A stretch of DNA of 64,000 nt from Haloplanus sp. GDY1 (GTDB lineage Archaea; Halobacteriota; Halobacteria; Halobacteriales; Haloferacaceae), in assembly GCF_023703775.1 (NCBI RefSeq), contig NZ_CP098514.1, positions 1,054,001 through 1,118,000 of the forward strand, written 5' to 3'. Under the pieces are notes generated by a model. The model saw only the letters and a program-made list of their open reading frames with translations, ran no database searches and was not told where the DNA came from. Numbering within the stretch: position 1 is the first letter of the stretch; each line of letters starts with the position of its first letter. A program made the translations under genes and the position numbers. This document shows, piece by piece, positions 57,984-64,000 of the stretch.

Positions 57984-58603
57984 CCGACCGCGGCCGGGGC
58001 GAAGGCAACGGTCGCCTCGACGAAGGTCCAACTGTAGACGTGGTTGAGCAGGAGGTAGGCGAGGACGCCCAGCGAGAGCGAGAGGATCCACGCGCCGGCG
58101 GCGATCCGGCCGACGCGGGCGTGGTTCGTGCCCCGGAGTTCGCTCGGCGTGTGGGTCACCCCGAGGACGAGGGCGTAGAGGACGACGGGCACGGCGACGA
58201 TCGAGAGGACGATGTGGACCGCGAGCATCGCGAGGTACGCGACGTAGGGGAGTTCCGGGCCGACGAACTCCTTGGTGCCGCCGCCACCGATCTTCGTCAG
58301 ATAGAGGACGAGAAAGAGGAGGATGAGGCCGAACGCCGTCGACATGGCGGTCGCGTGTTTCGTCACCTCGTCGCGGCGGATCCACCGCCACCCGGCCAGC
58401 AGGGAGAGCGTCGCCGCGGTGTTGACGACGGCGATGGCGTCCGAGAGCAGGTTCACCTGCCCGAGCGAGAGGTCGGGAAAGATCGACTCGGGGACGACGC
58501 CGACGAACGTGCCCACGACGAGGGTGTATCCCACGACCGAGAGGACGGCGGTGACGGCGACCGGATGCTCCTTCACCGGGCCGCTTGCGCTGGCCGTTGC
58601 CAT
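57980..58603 (-). CDS. DUF420/CtaM-like membrane protein
   Basis: A 207-residue membrane protein with five to six helices. The histidine-bearing segments WRWIRRDEVTKHATAMSTAFGLILLFLVLYL and YLAMLAVHIVLSIVAVPVVLYALVLG, plus GTNHARVGRIAAGAWILSLSLGVLAYLLL, match DUF420. This family includes CtaM, needed for maturation of heme-copper oxidases. It is 27 kb from coxB here. It follows egsA by 56 nt on the same strand. Confidence 0.85.
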   Translation of the reverse strand: MATASASGPVKEHPVAVTAVLSVVGYTLVVGTFVGVVPESIFPDLSLGQVNLLSDAIAVVNTAATLSLLAGWRWIRRDEVTKHATAMSTAFGLILLFLVLYLTKIGGGGTKEFVGPELPYVAYLAMLAVHIVLSIVAVPVVLYALVLGVTHTPSELRGTNHARVGRIAAGAWILSLSLGVLAYLLLNHVYSWTFVEATVAFAPAAVG

Positions 58604-58659
58604 GTCCGGGGGTTGGACCGAACGGGCTTCCCTCTTCCGCTCTCGGTGCAGGTGCCCGG

Positions 58660-59712
58660 CTATCCGATCACGCCGGTCTTCGTGGCGGCCTCGCGGGCGG
58701 CCGCCTCGCTGATGCCGTTGCCGAGGATGGTGTACCGGTCGCGGATGCGGTGGGCGGTCGTGAGCGCCTCGATCACCGTCTCGTCGTCGAACCCGAGTTC
58801 GGCGGCGGTTGTCGGCGCCCCGATGACCGAGAGGGCGTCGCGGATGTCTCGCCACATCCCCTGCTCGCCCTCGTGGAGGTAGGCGACGAGGATCGATCCG
58901 ACGCCGACCTGGTGGCCGTGGAGCGCGCGCCCGGGAGCGATGCGGTCCAGCCGGTGCGAGAAGAGGTGTTCGGCGCCGCTCGCGGGGCGCGAAGAGCCGG
59001 CGATGGACATGGCGACGCCGGAGGAGACCAGCGCCTTCACCACGACCCACGCGGACTCCTCGAGCCCCTGTTTGACCGACGCGGCGTTCTCGACGAGCAT
59101 CTCGGCGGTCATGCGGGAGAGCGCGCCCGCGTACTCGGAGTACTCGACGTTCTGCAGGCGGTGGGCGAGTTGCCAGTCCTCGACGGCGGTGTAGTTGGAG
59201 ACGATGTCGGCACAGCCGGCGGTGGTGAGTTCCCAGGGCGCGGCCGCGATGACCTCGGTGTCGGCGACGACGGCGAGCGGCGGGTCCGCGGCGACGCTGT
59301 GGCGGGTGTCGCCCTCGGGGATCGACGACCGGCCGCTGACGATGCCGTCGTGGCTGGCCGCGGTGGGGACCGAGACGAGGCCGGAGCCGAGGCGGTCGGC
59401 GGCCATCTTCGCGGTGTCGATGGGTTTGCCGCCGCCGAGGCCGACGAAGTAGGTCGCGTCCTCGGCCTCGGCCCTGTCGACGACGCGCTCGACCGCGTCG
59501 AAGCCCGCCGACTCGACGGTGACCGTCGCCGGGTCGTCGCCGAGTTGGGCGCGCACCCGGTCGCCGACGAGGCGGTTCGGCGTCGGGCTCGTGACGACCA
59601 GCGGCCGGCCCACGACGGACAGGTCGTCGATCACGGCCCCGAGGTCGTCGAGGACGCTGTGACCCACGACGACGTTCCGTGGGAGCTTGATCCACGTCGA
59701 CTTCTGGAACAT
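58660..59712 (-). CDS. egsA: sn-glycerol-1-phosphate dehydrogenase
   Basis: A 350-residue NAD(P)H enzyme that reduces dihydroxyacetone phosphate to sn-glycerol-1-phosphate, the backbone of archaeal ether lipids. Family motifs are YFVGLGGGKPIDTAKMAADRLG (NAD-binding), VPTAASHDGIVSGRSSI and AGCADIVSNYTAVEDWQLAH. The metal ligands lie in this region and in GAEHLFSHRLD and ALHGHQVGVGSI. A TACTAAAC box (about 59735-59743, minus strand) lies about 27 nt before the ATG. Confidence 0.96.
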   Translation of the reverse strand: MFQKSTWIKLPRNVVVGHSVLDDLGAVIDDLSVVGRPLVVTSPTPNRLVGDRVRAQLGDDPATVTVESAGFDAVERVVDRAEAEDATYFVGLGGGKPIDTAKMAADRLGSGLVSVPTAASHDGIVSGRSSIPEGDTRHSVAADPPLAVVADTEVIAAAPWELTTAGCADIVSNYTAVEDWQLAHRLQNVEYSEYAGALSRMTAEMLVENAASVKQGLEESAWVVVKALVSSGVAMSIAGSSRPASGAEHLFSHRLDRIAPGRALHGHQVGVGSILVAYLHEGEQGMWRDIRDALSVIGAPTTAAELGFDDETVIEALTTAHRIRDRYTILGNGISEAAAREAATKTGVIG

Positions 59713-59831
59713 GGGACCCAGTTCTTATCTGAGGGTTTAGTACCTACGGGTGAGCGGGAGCCGACCGTCCAGTTCCACGTTCACCCCGGATGTGGCCGTC
59801 GTATAAGCGACGTGTCGAGCAACGGGATCCC

Positions 59832-59992
59832 ATGGGATCGCAGTTACCGACGCTCGACGCCGGCCTGAGCTACCTCGACGCGCAGGACGCGCCGGCGCGG
59901 GCGTCGTCGGGCCGCTGGGGTGGGACGAGGGACGGATCGGGCGCGTTCTCTCCGGCGCGCGGGACGCGACGCTGTCGTGGTTCGGGGGGTGA
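59832..59992 (+). pseudogene. Possible frameshifted remnant before aroA
   Basis: ATG 59832 opens a frame reading LPTLDAGLSYLDAQDAPARASS. Around 59910-59920 this frame turns into Arg/Gly-rich nonsense. At the same place another frame gains natural-looking sequence, WDEGRIGRVLSGARDATLSWFGG, and ends in TGA at 59990. The start resembles haloarchaeal RAD55/HTR-like proteins. I read the two pieces as the head and tail of a gene that has lost its middle. A chance match cannot be excluded in such short pieces. Nothing else is seen in 59713-60046 apart from the promoters of egsA and aroA. Confidence 0.3.
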
Positions 59993-60046
59993 CGCGTCGG
60001 GGACGCGGTCGGTACGCTGATACGGGATCCGCCCGACCGGACGCCC

Positions 60047-61339
60047 ATGGACGTGGAACTCACGCGGTCACGAGTCGCCGGGCGGGCGCGGGCGCCGCCG
60101 TCGAAGAGCTACACCCACCGGGCGATCCTCGCGGCGGGGTACAGCGACGGCGCCGTCGTCGCCGACCCGCTGGTGAGCGCCGACACGCGAGCGACGATGC
60201 GGGCGGTCGAGGCGTTCGGCGGGCGGGTCGACCGGGCGGACGGCCGCCTGGACGTCGCGGGCTTCGGCGGCCGGCCGGGGGTGCCGGACGACGTGATCGA
60301 CTGTGCCAACAGCGGGACGACGATGCGCATCGTCACGGCGTGTGCGGCGCTCGCGGACGGGCTGACGGTGCTGACCGGCGACGACTCGCTCCGGTCGCGG
60401 CCACAGGGGCCGCTGCTGGACGCGGTCGAGCAACTCGACGGGCGCGCCGAGAGCACGCGCGACAACGGACGGGCGCCGCTCGTCGTCGGCGGCGGCGTCG
60501 ACGGCGGGACGGCGTCCATCCCCGGGGACGTCTCCTCGCAGTACGTCACCGCCCTGCTGATGGCGGGGGCGGTGACCGAGTCGGGGGTCGAGATCGACCT
60601 GGAGACGGCGCTCAAGTCGGCGCCGTACGTCGACATCACGCTGGAGGTGCTGGCCGACTTCGGCGTCGAGGCCACGGAGACGGCGTCGGGGTACCGCGTG
60701 CCGGGTGGGCAGTCCTACGGCCGCGCGGACGCCTACCCGGTTCCGGGGGACTTCTCGTCGATGTCCTACCTGCTGGCCGCGGGCGCGGTGGCGGGCGGCG
60801 ACGGCGGCGTCGTCGTCGAGGGGGCCCGACCCAGCGCGCAGGGCGACAGCGCCATCGTCGACGTGCTGGAGCGGATGGGTGCGGACGTGACCTGGGACCG
60901 CGAAGCGGGCGAAATTACGGTCCGCCGGAGCGACCTGTCGGGGATCGAGGTCGACGTGGGCGACACGCCGGACCTGCTTCCGACCGTCGCCGTCCTCGGG
61001 GCCGCCGCGAACGGCGAGACCCGGATCGTCAACTGCGAGCACGTGCGGTACAAGGAGACCGACCGCGTGAGCGCGATGGCGACGGAACTGGAGCGCCTGG
61101 GCGCCGCGGTGACCGAGGAGCGGGACACGCTGACGATCCACGGCGACCGGTCCCGCCTCCGGGGTGCGACCGTCGCCGGCCACGACGACCACCGGATCGT
61201 GATGGCCCTGTCGGTCGCCGGACTCGTCGCCGAGGGGACGACCACCGTCGAGGGCGCCGATCACGTCGACGTCTCCTTCCCGGGGTTCTTCGACGTGCTT
61301 TATGACCTCGGGGCCGAAGCCATCGAGCATGAACGGTAA
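60047..61339 (+). CDS. aroA: 3-phosphoshikimate 1-carboxyvinyltransferase (EPSP synthase)
   Basis: A 430-residue enzyme of the shikimate pathway, joining PEP and shikimate 3-phosphate. Motifs: [19 protein letters not shown] (substrate Lys), [40 protein letters not shown] and the catalytic [47 protein letters not shown] box lies about 27 nt before ATG 60047. Its end overlaps aroC by 11 nt, so the two are translated together. Confidence 0.96.
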   Translation: MDVELTRSRVAGRARAPPSKSYTHRAILAAGYSDGAVVADPLVSADTRATMRAVEAFGGRVDRADGRLDVAGFGGRPGVPDDVIDCANSGTTMRIVTACAALADGLTVLTGDDSLRSRPQGPLLDAVEQLDGRAESTRDNGRAPLVVGGGVDGGTASIPGDVSSQYVTALLMAGAVTESGVEIDLETALKSAPYVDITLEVLADFGVEATETASGYRVPGGQSYGRADAYPVPGDFSSMSYLLAAGAVAGGDGGVVVEGARPSAQGDSAIVDVLERMGADVTWDREAGEITVRRSDLSGIEVDVGDTPDLLPTVAVLGAAANGETRIVNCEHVRYKETDRVSAMATELERLGAAVTEERDTLTIHGDRSRLRGATVAGHDDHRIVMALSVAGLVAEGTTTVEGADHVDVSFPGFFDVLYDLGAEAIEHER

Positions 61340-62486
61340 TCGATTCGGTCGTCTGTTCCAGGTGACGACCTACGGGGAGAGCCACGGGGACGCGATGGGC
61401 GTCGTCGTCTCGGGCTGTCCCGCGGGGCTCGAACTGGAGGAGGCGGACGTCCAGCGCGACCTGGACCGGCGCAAACCCGGTCAGTCGATGATCACGACCA
61501 GCCGAGGCGAACCCGACGAGGTGCGCATCCACAGCGGGTTACAGGACGGCTACACCACGGGGACGCCCCTGGGGATGGTCATCCAGAACAAGGACGCCCG
61601 CTCGGGCAAGTACGAGCCGTTCGTGACGGCACCACGCCCCTCGCACGGCGACTTCACGTACTCGGCGAAGTTCGGGACGCGCAACTGGGGGGGCGGCGGC
61701 CGCTCCTCGGCCCGCGAGACGGTGAACTGGGTCGCCGCGGGCGCGGTGGCGAAGAAGATCCTCGAGGAGCGGGGGATCGAACTCAAGGCTCACGTCAACC
61801 AGATCGGGTCGATCGAGGCGCCCGAGGTGAGCTTCGAGGAGATGGTGGAACACAGCGAGGACAACGAGGTGCGGTGTGGGGACCCCGAGACGGCCGAGCG
61901 GATGCGCGAGGCCATCGACGAGTACCAGGAGGCCGGCGACTCCATCGGCGGGTCCATCGAGTTCGAGGCGCGGGGCGTCCCGCGGGGACTGGGCGCGCCC
62001 CGGTTCGACTCCGTCTCCGCCCGCCTCGGGCAGGCGATGATGTCGGTGCCCGCGGCGACGGCCTTCGAGTTCGGCCTCGGACGCGAGGCCCGCCGGTACA
62101 CGGGGTCGGAGCGCAACGAGGACTGGGAGTTCGACGAGTCGGGCGATCCGGTCCCCGTGGGCAACGACCACGGCGGCATCCAGGGCGGCATCACGACCGG
62201 CCAGCCCATCACGGGCGAGGTGACGTTGCACGCCCCGACCTCCATCCCCAAGACCCAGACGACGGTCGACTGGGAGACGGGCGAGGAGAAGGAGATTCAG
62301 GTCGTCGGCCGGCACGACCCGGTGTTGCCGCCGCGGGGCGTCCCGGTCGTCGAGGCGATGCTCGCGCTGACGCTCGTCGACTTCATGCTGCTCGCGGGGC
62401 GGATCACCCCCGACCGACTGGACGACAACCCGGGCGAATACGACACCGACTACCACCCCCGGAGCCCGGAGAACGTGGACCGGTAG
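61329..62486 (+). CDS. aroC: Chorismate synthase
   Basis: The 385-residue FMN-dependent enzyme that converts EPSP to chorismate. Signatures are [31 protein letters not shown]-type [56 protein letters not shown] and [18 protein letters not shown]. It starts inside the end of aroA. Together with aroA it gives the last two steps to chorismate. Confidence 0.97.
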   Translation: MNGNRFGRLFQVTTYGESHGDAMGVVVSGCPAGLELEEADVQRDLDRRKPGQSMITTSRGEPDEVRIHSGLQDGYTTGTPLGMVIQNKDARSGKYEPFVTAPRPSHGDFTYSAKFGTRNWGGGGRSSARETVNWVAAGAVAKKILEERGIELKAHVNQIGSIEAPEVSFEEMVEHSEDNEVRCGDPETAERMREAIDEYQEAGDSIGGSIEFEARGVPRGLGAPRFDSVSARLGQAMMSVPAATAFEFGLGREARRYTGSERNEDWEFDESGDPVPVGNDHGGIQGGITTGQPITGEVTLHAPTSIPKTQTTVDWETGEEKEIQVVGRHDPVLPPRGVPVVEAMLALTLVDFMLLAGRITPDRLDDNPGEYDTDYHPRSPENVDR

Positions 62487-62518
62487 CCGCCGCCTTTCAC
62501 GGCTGATAACGCGGGCGG

Positions 62519-62528
62519 AGTCTATATG
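62519..62528 (+). promoter_or_regulatory. TATA box of the DICT gene
   Basis: GTCTATATG is centred about 30 nt before ATG 62556. Since the earlier in-frame ATG 62526 lies inside this box, 62556 is the better start. Confidence 0.5.
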
Positions 62529-62555
62529 TCGTACGTGTCCGTTCCCGTCACAGAG

Positions 62556-63335
62556 ATGGCCGCCGACGCGCCTCCGTCCAGCCTCCGTGACTTCTTCGCC
62601 GACGTCGACGACCGTGAGGTGTCGCTCGTCACGGTCAACCGGACCCACCCGCAGCCGGTGCAGGACCTCATCGCCGACGCCTTCGCGACGCAGTCGGTCG
62701 AACTGTCCGAGCGGTCGCTCCCGACCGACGCCGACGACCTGCTGGCGCTGCGTGAGGACGGGGACGTCACCGCCGTCTCGTCGCTGGATCGGGTGATGCG
62801 GTCCTTCCTGCTCGTGAACGCCGACCAGTTCCGGACGAGCACCCGGGGGTTCGACGGCGACGTCCCCGCGGTGCTGACGAACATGGACGGGACGCTGTTC
62901 GACCTCCGGGGGTATCCGGCGTCGAACAAGGAGAAACTCCTCCTGATCCTCGTCTCCCGCCACGTCGAGCGACTGGCCTACGAGGCGGGCGAGGGGACCC
63001 TCCGCTCGACGTTCCAGCGGCTCTCGCGACTCGAAGACGAGTACGGCACCCGGACGGTGTACGAGCGCCTTACCGGGCGGGCGCTCGACGTCCACGTCTA
63101 CGGCGTGCCGGACGAGCGGCCGACGTGGCTCGACGCGACGGTCCACGGCGGCACCAGCGACGAGTACCGCAACTCGTGGTGCGTGGCGTACCGGCCGCCG
63201 TCGGACTCGGGGGCGGAGTCGACGCCGGCGGCGCTGGTCGCCCACCAGAAGGAACCGAACCGCTGGAAGGGGTTCTGGACGTACGACGCCGAAAGGGTGG
63301 CCCGCATCGACGCCTACCTCGAACGGGCGTTCTGA
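62556..63335 (+). CDS. DICT sensory-domain protein
   Basis: A 259-residue haloarchaeal protein whose N-terminal two thirds match the DICT domain, a sensory domain often attached to signalling proteins. The sequence runs SLRDFFADVDDREVSLVTVNRTHPQPVQDLIADAFA, then FLLVNADQFRTSTRGFDGDVPAVLTNMDGTLFDLRGYPASNKEKLLLILVSRHVERLAYEAG. The C-terminal part (about 165-259) looks like an extra haloarchaeal segment with a WRNS-type core, DEYRNSWCVAYRPP, and ends EPNRWKGFWTYDAERVARIDAYLERAF. The ligand is unknown. No kinase or regulator domain is attached. Confidence 0.8.
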   Translation: MAADAPPSSLRDFFADVDDREVSLVTVNRTHPQPVQDLIADAFATQSVELSERSLPTDADDLLALREDGDVTAVSSLDRVMRSFLLVNADQFRTSTRGFDGDVPAVLTNMDGTLFDLRGYPASNKEKLLLILVSRHVERLAYEAGEGTLRSTFQRLSRLEDEYGTRTVYERLTGRALDVHVYGVPDERPTWLDATVHGGTSDEYRNSWCVAYRPPSDSGAESTPAALVAHQKEPNRWKGFWTYDAERVARIDAYLERAF

Positions 63336-63640
63336 GCGCCGGACGCGGGGCCGTCCGGCCTGGCCCCCGTCGCGCCGCCGGCAGGGTGCGACGGGCGGAC
63401 GCCACCGACGGCGCATCAAATATAATATATTTGATATAATATCCGCTGGAGACGCCGGCGGAGCCACCCTCGGCGGCGGTGAAACGCCGTCGAGCGGTTT
63501 CCACCCCCGAACGTCGTCGGCCACGGTCCTCGAAACCGGCGATCTTACATCATTTTTGCTTGGTAACGTATAGCAAAGGCTTTAGTCGAACCGTGGTCAA
63601 CTTTCCCGGTAGTGGCCCCCCTGCGGGCCGTGATGTGAAT
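63336..63640. other. Gap with AT-rich palindrome and distant oxidoreductase promoter
   Basis: No gene is seen. The gap holds an AT-rich island at 63415-63442 in very G+C-rich DNA. Its core is a perfect inverted repeat: ATCAAATAT (63415-63423), AAT spacer, ATATTTGAT (63427-63435). Further on, GGCTTTAGTC (about 63576-63586) is the likely TATA of the ferredoxin oxidoreductase gene, giving a leader of some 30 nt. Confidence 0.55.
63415..63435. repeat. Perfect 9-bp AT-rich inverted repeat
   Basis: ATCAAATAT and ATATTTGAT are exact reverse complements with a 3-nt spacer. It lies between the DICT gene and the oxidoreductase genes, 200 nt before the latter. A repressor site, a chromatin or replication-related element, or a terminator-like element for the DICT gene are all possible. 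Confidence 0.55.
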
Positions 63641-64000
63641 ATGACTGACCACGAACTCATGTGGCGGATCGCTGGCGGGTCGGGCGACGGCATCGCGTCG
63701 ACCAGCCAGAACTTCGCCAAGGCCCTGATGCGAGCGGGGCTCCACGTCTTTACGCATCGACACTATCCGTCGCGGATTCGCGGCGGCCACACGTACACCG
63801 AGGTGCGTGCCAAGTCGGAACCGGTACAGTCCCGCGGCGACGGCTTCAACTGCCTCCTCGCGCTCGGGGACTCCTTCGCCCGCAACCCCCAGGAGGACGC
63901 CTACTACGGGGACGAGGAGATCAAGCCGCTGTCGGAGAACCTCGACGAACTCAACGAGGGGGGCGTCATCGTCTACGACACCGGCCTGCTCGACAGCGAG
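63641..64000 (+). CDS. 2-oxoacid:ferredoxin oxidoreductase alpha subunit, N-terminal part
   Basis: The first 120 codons are present and the frame is open to the window edge. MTDHELMWRIAGGSGDGIASTSQNFAKALMRAGLHVFTHRHYPSRIRGGHTYTEVRAKSE matches the gamma-like N-terminal domain of the fused alpha subunit of haloarchaeal pyruvate or 2-oxoglutarate ferredoxin oxidoreductases. These oxidatively decarboxylate 2-oxoacids to acyl-CoA with ferredoxin. Which substrate (KorA or PorA type) cannot be told from this part; the beta subunit gene should follow outside the window. Confidence 0.92.
   Translation, partial: MTDHELMWRIAGGSGDGIASTSQNFAKALMRAGLHVFTHRHYPSRIRGGHTYTEVRAKSEPVQSRGDGFNCLLALGDSFARNPQEDAYYGDEEIKPLSENLDELNEGGVIVYDTGLLDSE

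Noticed and set aside
59920-61305. A 461-codon frame overlapping aroA
   Set aside because: Arg/Gly-rich shadow of aroA in a different frame, with no conserved motif.
63545-63790. Minus-strand 81-codon frame over the start of the oxidoreductase gene
   Set aside because: It overlaps the well-conserved N-terminus of the oxidoreductase and its promoter, and has no recognisable domain.
1-64000. CRISPR arrays, insertion sequences or integrases
   Set aside because: I saw no spaced direct repeats of CRISPR type, no transposase or integrase motifs and no target-site duplications in the real coding frames.

Overview
The window is a 64 kb stretch of haloarchaeal chromosome. The evidence is a very high G+C content, acid-rich proteins, a TFB factor, archaeal sn-glycerol-1-phosphate dehydrogenase, Gar1, SRP19, Trm5 and an archaeal-type AdoMet synthetase. 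Many starts have a TATA-like box centred about 27 nt upstream, as expected for leaderless mRNAs; I used this spacing to choose many of the starts. The gene set resembles Haloferacales-type haloarchaea, but the genus cannot be fixed from the sequence alone. No insertion sequence, integrase, prophage or CRISPR array was found, and the window is mostly ordinary core and near-core chromosome.

Layout. 1-11.7 kb: end of ketopantoate reductase and panB (coenzyme A), a TrmB-type regulator, TFB, a HisG-like protein, a coiled-coil protein, a UlaG-like hydrolase, a PUA protein, the presenilin-type protease/Gar1/SRP19 cluster, the BtuCD cobalamin importer and Trm5. 11.7-23.5 kb: tRNA-Thr(CGT) with a foldable element just 3' of it, a half-size DMT transporter, a secreted COG1361-type protein paired with an RND/MMPL exporter, a second DMT transporter, a methyltransferase, DUF2237, a HEAT-repeat protein, a BBE-type flavin oxidoreductase and a Thr/Pro-stalk surface protein.

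23.5-29.5 kb: a polyhydroxyalkanoate (PHA) locus. It holds a small HTH protein, phaC, phaE, phaP and phaR on the minus strand, divergent phaJ, then a two-subunit haloarchaeal beta-ketothiolase. PhaJ carries a phasin-like leader helix, PhaC carries a helix-hairpin-helix tail, and the phaR promoter is flanked by a repeated heptamer. 29.5-32.4 kb: fused heme A/heme O synthesis protein, cytochrome oxidase subunit II, and RibL preceded by a possible 25-residue leader gene.

32.5-53.3 kb: DHH nuclease, phospholipase D-like protein, aldo/keto reductase, histidine kinase, YyaL-type protein, thioredoxin, bacterial-type NAD ligase, cysteine synthase, ThiI, AdoMet synthetase, CYTH protein, FKBP isomerase, a MinD/RAD55-like pair, YlbF protein and meaB/mcmA2. 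53.3-54.1 kb: a two-gene operon of unknown function whose second product has an amphipathic N-terminus, six exact octapeptide repeats and a duplicated 35-residue module. 54.1-64 kb: S9 peptidase, MTH865 protein, glycosyltransferase, UspA, DUF420/CtaM-like protein, egsA, a possible broken gene, aroA-aroC, a DICT protein, and the start of a 2-oxoacid:ferredoxin oxidoreductase.

The best candidates for undescribed biology are the 53.3-54.1 kb repeat operon, the small ORFs tightly coupled to ribL and to the COG1361 gene, and several perfect inverted or direct repeats placed exactly on core promoters (btuC, phaR, S9 peptidase, mcmA2-meaB, coxB/ctaB).
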